A DNA stretch of 64,000 nt from NCBI GenBank assembly GCA_031260295.1, contig JAIRKE010000035.1, positions 45,166 through 109,165 on the forward strand. Direction: 5' to 3'. Under the pieces are notes generated by a model. The model ran no database searches, was not told where the DNA came from, and was given only the letters and a program-made list of their open reading frames with translations. Positions 55,691 to 64,000 of this stretch are shown piece by piece. Source of the stretch: Azonexus sp. (GTDB lineage Bacteria; Pseudomonadota; Gammaproteobacteria; Burkholderiales; Rhodocyclaceae). The position numbers and the translations under genes are program-made. Position 1 is the first letter of the stretch, and each line of letters begins with the position of its first letter.

Positions 55691-56659
55691 ATGGCCGGCG
55701 AGTTCGCGCTGATCGACCGCTACTTCGCCCGGCCGACGCCCTCAGCGGTGCTCGGTCCTGGCGACGATTGCGCTCTGCTCCAGCCGACACCCGGCAAGGA
55801 ACTGGCGGTAACCACCGACATGTTGGTCGCCGGCACTCACTTCCTACCCAACACCGATCCGAAAAATCTTGGCTGGAAGACGCTCGCCGTCAATCTCTCT
55901 GACCTCGCCGCGATGGGCGCCCGGCCGCGCTGGGTCACGCTCGCCGGTGCCCTACCGGCGGCCGACGATACCTGGATCGCCGCTTTCGCCGACGGTTTCT
56001 TCGCCTGCGCCGACGAATATGGTGTCGAGGTGGTCGGCGGCGATACCACACGCGGGCCGCTCAACCTATGCGTCACCGCCCTCGGTGAAATCGAACCGGG
56101 CCGCGCCTTGCGCCGCGATGGCGCCAGCGTCGGCGACCAAATCTGGGCCTCCGGCCGTCCCGGACTCGCCGCCCTAGGCTTGGCCCAGTTGCAGGGGCGC
56201 ATCGCCCTGCCCGAACCGTGGCCGCGCCTGTGCATCGCCGCCCTGGAAAAACCGCGCCCGCGCATCGCCCTCGGCCAGGCCCTGGTCGGCGTGGCCAGCG
56301 CCGCCATCGACATTTCCGATGGCCTGCTCGCCGACCTCGGCCATATCGCCGAGCGCTCGGGCACTGCCGCGGCCGTTCGCCTCTGCCAGTTGCCGCATCT
56401 GCCCAAGGGCAAAAGCTATGACGCCGCACTGCGCAAGCTGGCGCTCGAATGCCAGATGGCTGGCGGCGACGACTATGAACTGTGCTTCACCGCGCCGTTC
56501 GCGCAGCACCCTGCCATCGTCGAAATCGCCGCCCGCCTCGAACTGCCGCTGTGGTGCATCGGCGAAATGGTCGCCGGACCGCCCGGCGCGGTCACGGTGT
56601 TCGACCCGGACGAGCAACCGATCGAATTCCAACACAAGGGTTTCGAACATTTTGGCTAA
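55691..56659 (+). CDS. thiL: Thiamine-monophosphate kinase
   Basis: A 322-residue enzyme phosphorylating thiamine monophosphate to the active diphosphate. The ATP-binding N-terminus is EFALIDRYFARPT followed by VLGPGDDCALLQP, with VTTDMLVAGTHF, NLSDLAAMGARPRWVTL and VVGGDTTRGPL. C-terminal AGGDDYELCFT is diagnostic. The start is fixed by homology but lacks a ribosome-binding site, perhaps because the preceding insertion abuts it. Confidence 0.95.
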   Translation: MAGEFALIDRYFARPTPSAVLGPGDDCALLQPTPGKELAVTTDMLVAGTHFLPNTDPKNLGWKTLAVNLSDLAAMGARPRWVTLAGALPAADDTWIAAFADGFFACADEYGVEVVGGDTTRGPLNLCVTALGEIEPGRALRRDGASVGDQIWASGRPGLAALGLAQLQGRIALPEPWPRLCIAALEKPRPRIALGQALVGVASAAIDISDGLLADLGHIAERSGTAAAVRLCQLPHLPKGKSYDAALRKLALECQMAGGDDYELCFTAPFAQHPAIVEIAARLELPLWCIGEMVAGPPGAVTVFDPDEQPIEFQHKGFEHFG

Positions 56660-57149
56660 GACTACCCGACGTCGTCCCAACCTACGCTTCCTGTTCGCCC
56701 ATCCGGCGCACTTCCTGGCGCTCGGCTGCGGCAGCGGCCTCGCCCCGAAAGCGCCTGGCACCTTCGGCACCCTGTTCGCCTGGGGCAGCTTCCTGCTCTT
56801 TCGCCCGTACTTCGACGACTTCCAGTTGCTCATCCTGTTCGCCGCCGCCTACCTCGGCGGCATCTGGCTGATCAACGTGACCGGCCGAGCGCTCGGCGAC
56901 CCAGACCACGGCAGCATCGTCTGGGACGAGATCGTGCCTTTCTGGCTGGTGCTGCTGCTGACACCCGCCAGCCTCACCTGGCAACTGGCCGCCTTCCTAC
57001 TGTTCCGCTTGTTCGACATCACCAAGCCGCAGCCGGCGCGCTATTTCGACGAACACGTCAAAAACGGCTTCGGCGTCATGGCCGACGATCTGATCGCCGC
57101 CGGCTACACCCTGCTCGTCCTGGCGCTGCTGAAGCTCGCGCTGGCCTAA
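56652..57149 (+). CDS. pgpA: Phosphatidylglycerophosphatase A
   Basis: A 165-residue inner-membrane phosphatase in phosphatidylglycerol synthesis. Family motifs GCGSGLAPKAPGTFGTL, IVWDEIVPFWLVL, FRLFDITKPQPARYFDE and KNGFGVMADDLIAAGY are present, with three to four hydrophobic segments. No ATG is near; the TTG at 56652 overlaps the thiL stop by eight bases, implying coupled translation. thiL-pgpA is the usual order. Confidence 0.92.
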   Translation: MAKTTRRRPNLRFLFAHPAHFLALGCGSGLAPKAPGTFGTLFAWGSFLLFRPYFDDFQLLILFAAAYLGGIWLINVTGRALGDPDHGSIVWDEIVPFWLVLLLTPASLTWQLAAFLLFRLFDITKPQPARYFDEHVKNGFGVMADDLIAAGYTLLVLALLKLALA

Positions 57150-57206
57150 CACAATCGGCCCGCGCCGACTTAAAATGTTCGGATCATCTCCATGCGGAGC
57201 GTCATC

Positions 57207-57482
57207 ATGAGTCACAAGCACGCCCACCTGATGCGCAGCATCTTCCAGGATCCGCCGCCAGCCAACGTCCACTGGCGCGAAGTCGAATCGCTGCTGCACC
57301 ACCTCGGGGCCGAAATCGAACCATCCCACGGCGCCCGCTTCAAGATCACGCTGAACCGTCACGAAGGCTTCCTGCACCACCCTCACAACAGCAGCACCTG
57401 CTCGCGCACTGACATCAAGGCGCTGCGCGAGGTGCTGACCCATGCCGGCGTCACGCTGGCCCGCTACGAAGCAGGCGAGTAA
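57207..57482 (+). CDS. HicA-like small protein (orphan toxin-type)
   Basis: A 91-residue protein resembling HicA-family mRNA interferase toxins: VHWREVESLLHHLGAEIEPS, then SHGARFKITLN and a C-terminal helix DIKALREVLTHAGV. The dsRBD-like fold of HicA carries a histidine after a glycine (G..H/SHG region), which is recognisable here. No HicB antitoxin gene is adjacent on either side, so it may be an orphan or have another role. GGAG seven bases before the ATG at 57207 favours this start over 57192. Confidence 0.65.
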   Translation: MSHKHAHLMRSIFQDPPPANVHWREVESLLHHLGAEIEPSHGARFKITLNRHEGFLHHPHNSSTCSRTDIKALREVLTHAGVTLARYEAGE

Positions 57483-57531
57483 CGGAGAAAATCCGGCAGC
57501 AGTGCTCGGCTGTCAGATCAAGTCGGAATTT

Positions 57532-59379
57532 CTACAGGCTATCCGTCTGGACGGTAAAGATCGGGATGACGGTGGAAGTTCCCCGTAGTTGGATTTCTCC
57601 CGCGGGGCGTGTGGCGTGGCGTTGTAGCCAGGTATTGGCGGTGGCGCCGATGACCAGGGAAAATGGCAGATCGCGGGCGGCGGATTCCAGGCGGGAAGCG
57701 AAGTTGATGCAGTCTCCGACGGCGGTGTAGGTGCTGCGAAACGGCGTGCCCAAGTCGCCGACCAGCGCCATCCCGCTTTCGATGCCGATGCGCACGCGCA
57801 CGGCGGGCAGGCCCTGGCGGATCTGCGAGTCGCTGAGTTGTTGAACTTCTTGCAGTATCTCAAGGGCGGCATCGACCGCCCGATCGGCTTGATCCGGGCA
57901 ATCCAGAGGCGCCCCCCAGAAAACCACCATGCCATCGCCGCTGTATCGGTCGAGCGTGCCGCCGTTGTCCAGCGCCGGCCGGGTCAGACAATCGAGAAAA
58001 TCCTTGGTCAAGCGAGCCGCATCTTCCAGAGGAAGCGAGGAAGTCAAGCGGGTATAGCCCTCCATGTCGGCGATCATCACGGTGACCGCTTTCAGGGCGG
58101 GGGTCAGGCTGTAGATTTTTTGCTGTCGTTGCAGCTCATCCAATACCGGTCTGGCGACATAGTGGGAAAGTGCTTCCAGCGTTTGCCGGTTGCGCCGCTG
58201 GGCGCTTTGCCATTCATAGGGAATGGCGGTGACCAGCAACAGAAAATATCCTGTCATGGGCGCGAGAATGGACCATTGGGCCTGTTGTAGGAATCCCCAG
58301 CTCGCCAGAGCGAGCCAGGCAACAGAGAGGAGCAACAAAAGCAACAGGCCCTGCCAGGCCTGGAGACGGGCAATCCAGAAAATACTGAAGGCCAGGGTGA
58401 CCAGCGTCCACAAAATGAGCAGCCATCGCCCATCCCAGGGGGCGCGCGTTTTACCTTCAGCGAGATCGAGAAGCGCGGAAAGACTTTGGGCGTGTACCGT
58501 CACTCCGGAAACCAGGGGTGCCAGGGGAATACCAACCCGGTCTCCCTGTCCGATGGAAGAGGAACCGACCACGATGAAGCGGCCGCGCGTCAGTTCCAGG
58601 GGGACTTCATGCCGCAAAACGTCCGCTGCCGACAGCACGGTATAGGCTTCCAGAGCATGCCTGAAGGGAATGCGCCACGGGCGGGCGGAGTCTTTGCCAT
58701 TCCCGATCGGCAAGGCTAGGCGGACCGGCGGCGTTGCAGCGCATTCCAGCAAGGCGGCGGCGAATTGGGGGTAAGTCTGTCGCTCATAGGAAACCAGCAG
58801 AGGGATGTGCCGCAACACGCCATCCGCATCGGGCTGGTAGCCGATATTGCCGACACAGCGCGCCTTTTCGCTCAAGGCCGCGTAATTGCCCACATAGCCG
58901 AAAGCCGACACGCCATCGGGCATGTTTTGCGCAAGCGGGAAGGACAAGGCGCCCAACCCGAGGTTGGGGTAGCGGGGCGTGAAATCGAACACCTGCGCCA
59001 GCGCCAGAGGCGCGTGTTCAGCCAGGGCGATGAGCCGAAGGTCGCCCTCCGGGTCGCGCGCTTCGGGAAAAATGATGTCCAGCCCCACCGCGCGCGCCTG
59101 ATAATCGGTCAACAATACTTCCGCCAAATCGGCAATCCGTTGCCGGGGCCAGGGCCAGGGGCCAAGCTGCTCGATGGAGTCGTCGTCGATATCCACCACC
59201 GTTACCCGAGTTTCCGGTGTCGGATCGGCCATGATTTGCGCGAGCAAATCCTTCAGGCTATCGTCGAAACGGGTGAGCAGGGCGGGACGCCCGTATTCCG
59301 CGGCCAAGACACAGACGAAGGCGAGGGATGCCAACAGGAATCGAAACAGAAACGAACCCTGTGGAAAAGAGCGGGTCAT
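57532..59379 (-). CDS. CHASE2-domain adenylate/guanylate cyclase
   Basis: A 615-residue membrane cyclase. An N-terminal transmembrane segment leads to an extracytoplasmic CHASE2 domain (about 45-300, with VTVVDIDDDSIEQLGPWPWPR and FIVVGSSSIGQGD), then three transmembrane helices (about 320-395). A class III cyclase catalytic domain follows: VMIADMEGYTRLTSSL (metal-binding aspartate), GGTLDRYSGDGMVVFWGAP (second aspartate), and a late CINFASRLESAARDLP. It should sense an external signal and make cAMP or cGMP. It starts three bases after the glycosyltransferase stop, so both are co-transcribed. Confidence 0.93.
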   Translation of the reverse strand: MTRSFPQGSFLFRFLLASLAFVCVLAAEYGRPALLTRFDDSLKDLLAQIMADPTPETRVTVVDIDDDSIEQLGPWPWPRQRIADLAEVLLTDYQARAVGLDIIFPEARDPEGDLRLIALAEHAPLALAQVFDFTPRYPNLGLGALSFPLAQNMPDGVSAFGYVGNYAALSEKARCVGNIGYQPDADGVLRHIPLLVSYERQTYPQFAAALLECAATPPVRLALPIGNGKDSARPWRIPFRHALEAYTVLSAADVLRHEVPLELTRGRFIVVGSSSIGQGDRVGIPLAPLVSGVTVHAQSLSALLDLAEGKTRAPWDGRWLLILWTLVTLAFSIFWIARLQAWQGLLLLLLLSVAWLALASWGFLQQAQWSILAPMTGYFLLLVTAIPYEWQSAQRRNRQTLEALSHYVARPVLDELQRQQKIYSLTPALKAVTVMIADMEGYTRLTSSLPLEDAARLTKDFLDCLTRPALDNGGTLDRYSGDGMVVFWGAPLDCPDQADRAVDAALEILQEVQQLSDSQIRQGLPAVRVRIGIESGMALVGDLGTPFRSTYTAVGDCINFASRLESAARDLPFSLVIGATANTWLQRHATRPAGEIQLRGTSTVIPIFTVQTDSL

Positions 59380-59382
59380 GGC

Positions 59383-60552
59383 TCAATTCTCAATCGAAAG
59401 GCCACGCCCTTCAAGAATCTGCCGGTAGATTTCCCGGGTTTCCTCCGCGCAGCGCCGCCAACTGAAGAGGGCCGCCCGCTCAAGCCCCAGGTGACTGAGA
59501 CGCAGCGCTTCATCGGTGTTTTCCAGAAGCTGTCTGAGTCCTTGGCGCAGGCCGTCCACATCGTCCGGGTCTACCATCAAGCCCGCGTCGCCGACCACTT
59601 CCGGCAATGATGTCCGGTTCGAGACAATGACCGGCACACCGGAAGCCATCGCTTCCAGAGGCGGCAAGCCAAAGCCTTCGTAGCGAGAAGGGTAGGCAAA
59701 GGCAGTCGCTCCGGCATAAAGAAAAGGCAGCAATGCGTCCTCGACATATCCCAAAAGCCGGATTTCACCGCTTCGCACCAGAGGCGCCGCAATTTTCAAC
59801 GGGCCGTCCTGATGCCAGCCGGACAAACCCGCCACGACCAGAGGATAGCGTTGGCGCAGGGCGGCGGGCAGCCCGCTATAAGCGGCGAACAGGATGGCAA
59901 GATTTTTCCTCGGTTCCAGCGTGCCGACCGACAGCAGATAGCCGCCGGGGGAGAGGCCCAGCCGGCCAAGCGGCGCTGCCAGTTCCGCTGGCGACCTGGG
60001 GTGAAAACTGGCGTCGGCGGCCAGTTGGGTCAGGCCAATTTTTTCCTTCGGCACGTCAAACCAGCGGCAGAGCGCCTGACGGGTGGCTTCCGAGATCACG
60101 ATGATCCGGTCGGCGCGGGCGATGGAAGCCGGCATTTCCCGCTGCATCCACTTGACCCGTTCCTTGGGGTGCATTTCCGGGAGGTCGAAACAGGAGAGGT
60201 CATGGATGGTCAGCACCAGGGGGCCATCGTAAGGCAGCGCGACGAAATTGGGTTCGTGGTACAGATGATCCTTGGCGAACTTTCGGGCCTGTCGGGAAAA
60301 AAGGCGGCGCTGGATCAACTGGCGCAGGGTGCGAGGCTTGGGGATGATCTTGCGCGCCAGCCGGTAGGCACCGTGTAGGGCGCGGCTTGCGCCCGGCGAG
60401 GGGGAATGGAAGCCTTCGCTGAAACGGGCACCGTAAAAAAGCTGTAGCCGGGTATCCGGCAGTTGCGACATCGCGGAAAACAGACGGTAAACATACTGGC
60501 CGATGCCGGTGAGCGGAGTGAGCAAGGATGTGCCGTTGACGAGGATATTCAT
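59383..60552 (-). CDS. Glycosyltransferase family 4 protein
   Basis: A 389-residue GT-B glycosyltransferase. The N-terminal domain begins [20 protein letters not shown], and the nucleotide-sugar domain contains [39 protein letters not shown] (EX7E-type acidic pair) and [16 protein letters not shown]. It transfers a sugar onto a polysaccharide, probably for the surface glycan exported by the adjacent ABC system. The ATG at 60552 gives a normal start; a TTG at 60561 is possible. It is divergent from the exporter genes. Confidence 0.92.
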   Translation of the reverse strand: MNILVNGTSLLTPLTGIGQYVYRLFSAMSQLPDTRLQLFYGARFSEGFHSPSPGASRALHGAYRLARKIIPKPRTLRQLIQRRLFSRQARKFAKDHLYHEPNFVALPYDGPLVLTIHDLSCFDLPEMHPKERVKWMQREMPASIARADRIIVISEATRQALCRWFDVPKEKIGLTQLAADASFHPRSPAELAAPLGRLGLSPGGYLLSVGTLEPRKNLAILFAAYSGLPAALRQRYPLVVAGLSGWHQDGPLKIAAPLVRSGEIRLLGYVEDALLPFLYAGATAFAYPSRYEGFGLPPLEAMASGVPVIVSNRTSLPEVVGDAGLMVDPDDVDGLRQGLRQLLENTDEALRLSHLGLERAALFSWRRCAEETREIYRQILEGRGLSIEN

Positions 60553-60576
60553 GCGGGGCAAATGGGGGGCGCCGGT

Positions 60577-60605
60577 TTGATCGGGTTGCGGATACGGTAT
60601 AGACT
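60577..60605 (+). promoter_or_regulatory. Putative promoter of the polysaccharide exporter operon
   Basis: TTGATC (60577-60582) and TAGACT (60600-60605) are 17 bp apart in the short gap between the divergent glycosyltransferase and the exporter permease. Transcription would start about 25 bases before the permease ATG. Confidence 0.4.
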
Positions 60606-60637
60606 AGCGAGTTTCATCAAATCAGGCAAAAGGCGTT

Positions 60638-61426
60638 ATGGCAGCCCTCCGCGCACTCTGGGTTTTCCGTGGCTTTATTCTGGGGAGCGTGCAACGCGAA
60701 TTTCAATCCAGGTACCGCAACTCTCTGTTGGGCGGCGCCTGGCTGGTGCTGAGTCCCCTGGCGATGATTGTCGTCTATACGGTAATTTTTTCCCAGGTCA
60801 TGCAAGCCCGCCTGCCGATGGCGGAAGGAAAATTTGCCTACAGCATCTATTTGTGCGCGGGGATTTTGACCTGGGGTTTATTTACCGAGATTGTCACCCG
60901 TTGCCAGAATGTTTTTCTGGATAACGCCAACCTGATCAAGAAGCTGAAATTTCCCCGCCTTTGTCTGCCGGTGATTGTGGTTTTGAGCGCCCTGCTCAAT
61001 TTTGGCATCATCTTTGCGATTTTCCTTGTTTTTCTTGGCTTGTTAGGTCAGTTTCCCGGCTGGAATATCTGGCTTATCCTGCCGGCCCTGGCAGTTCAAC
61101 TGCTTCTGGCCGTTGGCCTGGGTATCGTGCTGGGGGTGTTTAACGTATTTTTTCGCGATGTCGGCCATCTCTTTGGCATCGTGCTGAATTTCTGGTTCTG
61201 GTGCACCCCTATCGTCTATCCGGCAAGCATTCTGCCGGAACCCGTTGCGCGCCTGATGGCCTGGAACCCCATGGCGACTCTCGTGGGCATCTATCAAAAG
61301 CTTTTCCTGACCGGAACGGCGGATTTATCCCGCCTCATGCCGGTGTTGGCCTTGGCGCTCTTCCTGTGTGGCATGGGAGCTTACCTGTATCGCCGACATG
61401 CCAACGAGATTGTGGACGAACTCTGA
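60638..61426 (+). CDS. Polysaccharide ABC exporter permease (Wzm-like)
   Basis: A 262-residue ABC-2 type inner-membrane permease. Six hydrophobic segments are visible, and the N-terminal LRALWVFRGFILGSVQREFQSRYRNSLLGG plus GGAWLVLSPLAMIVVYTVIF are typical of Wzm/KpsM/TagG exporters. With the downstream ATPase it exports an undecaprenol-linked polysaccharide such as O-antigen. An AAAGG box precedes the ATG. The stop overlaps the ATPase start by one base (TGATG). Confidence 0.92.
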   Translation: MAALRALWVFRGFILGSVQREFQSRYRNSLLGGAWLVLSPLAMIVVYTVIFSQVMQARLPMAEGKFAYSIYLCAGILTWGLFTEIVTRCQNVFLDNANLIKKLKFPRLCLPVIVVLSALLNFGIIFAIFLVFLGLLGQFPGWNIWLILPALAVQLLLAVGLGIVLGVFNVFFRDVGHLFGIVLNFWFWCTPIVYPASILPEPVARLMAWNPMATLVGIYQKLFLTGTADLSRLMPVLALALFLCGMGAYLYRRHANEIVDEL

Positions 61427-62643
61427 TGGCCATTACCGTTTCCGGCCTGGGCAAGGCATATCGCCAATATCGCTCGCGTTGGGGGCAACTGGCCGAATGG
61501 CTGCCCTTTGCCGCGCCCCGGCATACCTTGAAATGGGTCTTGCGGGAAATCAATTTTCACGTCGAGCCGGGGGAAGCCGTCGGCATTATCGGCATCAACG
61601 GCGCCGGCAAGAGCACCCTGCTCAAGATGATTACCGGCACGGTCGCCGCGACGGAAGGGACGATTGCGCTACAGGGGCGGGTGGCGGCCATGCTGGAACT
61701 GGGCATGGGCTTTCATCCGGATTTCACCGGACGCCAGAATGTCTATATGGCGGGGCAGTTGATCGGCCTGGAGCGGTCGGAAATTACCCGCTTGCTGCCG
61801 GAAATCGAGGCGTTCGCCGAAATTGGCGAATATATCGACCAGCCGGTGCGCGTCTATTCCAGCGGGATGCAGGTGCGTCTGGCCTTTTCCCTGGCGACGG
61901 CGGTACGGCCCGATGTGCTGATTGTTGATGAGGCCCTTTCGGTGGGCGATGCTTATTTTCAGCACAAGAGTTTTGATCGCATCCGTTCTTTCCGCCAGGC
62001 GGGCACGACGCTATTGCTCGTCTCGCACGACAAGCAGGCCATCCAGTCCCTTTGCGACCGCGCCCTGTTGCTGAACGAAGGCAAGCTGGCGCTGGAAGGA
62101 AAACCCGAAGCGGTCATGGACTACTACAATGCGCTGCTGGCGGATTGGCAAAACCAGAGCATTTCCCAGGAGCAGCTGGATGATGGCCGGACACGAACCG
62201 TGTCCGGCACCAAGGAGGCAGAGGTAACTGACGTCGCCCTGCTCGATGAGGCGGGGCTGCGCATCGAGGTGGCGCGGGTCGGCCAGCGGGTTACCTTGCG
62301 CGTCGAGGTGCGTACGCATGCCGCCATCGAGGAACTGGTGCTCGGCTACGGCATCAAGGATCGCTTGGGGCAGGTGGTGTACGGCACCAACACCTACCAT
62401 ACCCGGCAGATTCTCCGCGAGGTTCCCGCCGGCAGCAGCTTGCGTTTCGACATCCGTTTCCCCGCGCGTCTCGGGCCGGGCAGCTATGCCGTACAGACGG
62501 CTCTGGTCAGTTCGGACACCCATCTCGACAACAATTATGAATGGCACGATCTGGCGATGACTTTCAATGTCGTCAATATTGATCGTCCCTATTTCACAGG
62601 CACGGCCTGGATCGAACCGGAAATTTTCATCGAACGACTATGA
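61426..62643 (+). CDS. Polysaccharide ABC exporter ATPase with carbohydrate-binding tail (Wzt-like)
   Basis: A 405-residue ATPase. Residues 1-245 form the ABC domain: Walker A GINGAGKSTLLKMITG, signature YSSGMQVRLAFSLA, Walker B VLIVDEALSVGDAYF. Residues ~270-400 form a beta-sandwich like the Wzt C-terminal domain, which recognises the capped non-reducing end of the O-chain (LVLGYGIKDRLGQVVYGTN ... SYAVQTALVSSDTH). The presence of this domain implies a terminally modified polysaccharide. The adjacent FkbM methyltransferase could supply the cap. ATG and permease stop overlap by one base. Confidence 0.92.
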   Translation: MAITVSGLGKAYRQYRSRWGQLAEWLPFAAPRHTLKWVLREINFHVEPGEAVGIIGINGAGKSTLLKMITGTVAATEGTIALQGRVAAMLELGMGFHPDFTGRQNVYMAGQLIGLERSEITRLLPEIEAFAEIGEYIDQPVRVYSSGMQVRLAFSLATAVRPDVLIVDEALSVGDAYFQHKSFDRIRSFRQAGTTLLLVSHDKQAIQSLCDRALLLNEGKLALEGKPEAVMDYYNALLADWQNQSISQEQLDDGRTRTVSGTKEAEVTDVALLDEAGLRIEVARVGQRVTLRVEVRTHAAIEELVLGYGIKDRLGQVVYGTNTYHTRQILREVPAGSSLRFDIRFPARLGPGSYAVQTALVSSDTHLDNNYEWHDLAMTFNVVNIDRPYFTGTAWIEPEIFIERL

Positions 62644-64000
62644 GCTTTGTTTCCTACGCGCAGAATTTTGAGGATGTCATGCTATGGCGCGCCCTCAAGG
62701 GAATCGAACAAGGCTTTTATATCGACGTGGGAGCCAATGAACCCACGGCTAATTCGGTCAGCAAGATGTTTTATGACCGGGGTTGGCATGGCATCAATAT
62801 TGAGCCTTTGCCTCAGTTGTGGGCCGATCTGGAGCGCGAACGGCCAAACGACATCAACCTTCAGTGCGCCGCCGGCGAATTTTGTGGCGAAACGGACTTG
62901 TGGGAATCCGCGATTCATGGGTGGTCGACGGCTGACCCGGCGGTCGCTGCCATGCACCAACAAGAAGGCGTGGAAGGCGTCTGGCGCAAGGCACCCCTGT
63001 TGACGCTGGCAGAAATTTGCCGCGCGCATGTCAAGGGCGAGGTGCATTTCCTGAAAATTGACGTGGAAGGGCATGAGCGTTCGGTACTTGCGGGCATGGA
63101 TTTTTCTCTCGTCCGCCCCTGGATTGTGGTCGTTGAAGCGACCTTGCCCAATTCGACGGTCGAGAACCATCAGGATTGGGAGCCGTTGCTCTTGTCGAAG
63201 GGTTATTTTCCGGCCTATGCCGATGGTCTGAACCGTTTTTATCTGGCTCGGGAAAAAGAAGATTTGCAGGGGTATTTTCGCTATCCACCCAATGTGCTCG
63301 ATGACTTCACTTTGTATCGTCAGGTCTTGGCAGAAGGACATCAGCGTGATTTGGGAACACGACTGTGTCAGGCGGAGGTCCGGGCGCAGCAAGCCGAGGC
63401 GGCAGTACAAGAACTGAGCCGGGCACTGGAGACGGCACAGGCGCGAATCGGGCAGAGCGAGCAAGCAGCGCACGAGGCGCAGGCGCAAACCAGGGCGATT
63501 CATGCCAGCACGTCCTGGCGCATCACCCGGCCACTGCGCGGGGTCATGCGGGTGCTGCGCGGCGATTTCTCCCCGATTTACATCATCAGCCGCGCGCTTC
63601 GCCGGCGCTTATCCTCCCCCCCGATCGTGCCGGGGGCGGGCGATGCCGGCCCCGATTTATCGCCCAAGACCGGGCGAATGTACCGGATGCTGGAACGGGC
63701 TGCCAAGCAAGATAAAGAAAGTGATCTGACCGGCATTGAGCCACGCGCCATTCTCGATTTGTCCGATTTATTCATTGGCCTGTCCGGCAATGAATCCAGC
63801 GGCGCGGAATCATTTTCAGAAGCGCAATTCAATCGGGCTGCAGAGCGCATTCTGATGACCCTATCGCCTCCTGCCGGCGAACAGCCGTTCCCGACGCTCA
63901 TTCGTCAGCGGCTGGCCTATATTTCGCCGCTGCCGCCGGGGCGTAGCGGCATCAGCGACTACAGCGCCGAACTCCTGCCCTTCCTCAGTCAGTGGTACGC
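62640..64000 (+). CDS. FkbM methyltransferase - glycosyltransferase fusion (partial, runs off window)
   Basis: An open frame of at least 453 codons continuing past the right edge. Residues 1-~230 are an FkbM-family methyltransferase (QGFYIDVGANEPTANSVSKM, FLKIDVEGHERSVLAGM, LNRFYLA). Then comes a coiled-coil stretch rich in Q, A and E (about 245-290), the linker motif ASTSWRITRPLRGVMR, and a fresh glycosyltransferase start, LAYISPLPPGRSGISDYSAE, at the end. The ATG overlaps the ATPase stop by four bases. It probably methylates a terminal sugar and elongates the glycan; both activities in one chain would be consistent with end-capping. The fusion cannot be confirmed without downstream sequence. 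Confidence 0.85.
   Translation, partial: MSFVSYAQNFEDVMLWRALKGIEQGFYIDVGANEPTANSVSKMFYDRGWHGINIEPLPQLWADLERERPNDINLQCAAGEFCGETDLWESAIHGWSTADPAVAAMHQQEGVEGVWRKAPLLTLAEICRAHVKGEVHFLKIDVEGHERSVLAGMDFSLVRPWIVVVEATLPNSTVENHQDWEPLLLSKGYFPAYADGLNRFYLAREKEDLQGYFRYPPNVLDDFTLYRQVLAEGHQRDLGTRLCQAEVRAQQAEAAVQELSRALETAQARIGQSEQAAHEAQAQTRAIHASTSWRITRPLRGVMRVLRGDFSPIYIISRALRRRLSSPPIVPGAGDAGPDLSPKTGRMYRMLERAAKQDKESDLTGIEPRAILDLSDLFIGLSGNESSGAESFSEAQFNRAAERILMTLSPPAGEQPFPTLIRQRLAYISPLPPGRSGISDYSAELLPFLSQWY

Overview
The window comes from a GC-rich betaproteobacterium, most likely of the order Rhodocyclales (a Dechloromonas/Azonexus-like organism). The inference rests on gene orders seen in that group: hemA / prfA-prmC-grxD, ispE - tRNA-Gln - prs - rplY - pth - ychF, ribBA-ribH-nusB-thiL-pgpA, and ftsY/ftsE/ftsX beside two M16 peptidases and rsmD-coaD-ferredoxin. 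No 16S rRNA gene is present, so this placement is an inference.

Layout. 1-5.0 kb is a loose accessory stretch: the tail of an SPFH protein, a secreted glycine-rich repeat protein, two hypothetical proteins, and a TacA/TacT-type toxin-antitoxin pair with an apparently leaderless promoter. 5.1-28.3 kb is mostly housekeeping: pepN, a CheY-like regulator, MscS, an AlgZ/AlgR-type two-component pair, argH, a Ser/Thr kinase with a cyclic-nucleotide domain, osmC, grxD-prmC-prfA, a REC-GGDEF protein, hemA, the sulfate ABC transporter sbp-cysTWA, a Pal-like lipoprotein, and ftsYEX. A two-cassette integron-type array with two 57-bp attC-like sites separates ftsY from ftsE. 28.4-43.9 kb carries the M16 peptidase pair, rsmD, coaD, ferredoxin, a dynamin-like GTPase, mutM, a TPR protein, lolB, ispE, a retron-type reverse transcriptase with a candidate msr-msd RNA, tRNA-Gln, prs, rplY, pth and ychF.

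44.2-53.0 kb is a defence island. A DUF262/DUF1524 protein (SspE-like) converges on an operon of a DUF4007 protein (SspB-like), a 1100-residue P-loop ATPase (SspC-like) and a PAPS-reductase-family protein (SspD-like). This is the gene set of the single-strand DNA phosphorothioation defence system, without its cysteine desulfurase SspA. A self-contained Fic protein with a repeat-rich promoter follows. 53.1-57.5 kb returns to housekeeping: ribBA split by an in-frame TAG, ribH, nusB, a foreign-looking small membrane protein, thiL, pgpA and an orphan HicA-like protein. 57.5-64 kb is the edge of a surface-polysaccharide locus: a CHASE2 adenylate cyclase and a glycosyltransferase on the minus strand, and a Wzm/Wzt-type ABC exporter and an FkbM-glycosyltransferase fusion on the plus strand, the last running off the window.

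The most noteworthy items are the retron between ispE and tRNA-Gln, the orphan cassette array abutting the ftsE start codon, the Ssp-type system lacking SspA, and the amber codon inside ribBA. Functional assignments rest on motif recognition by eye; no database search was run.
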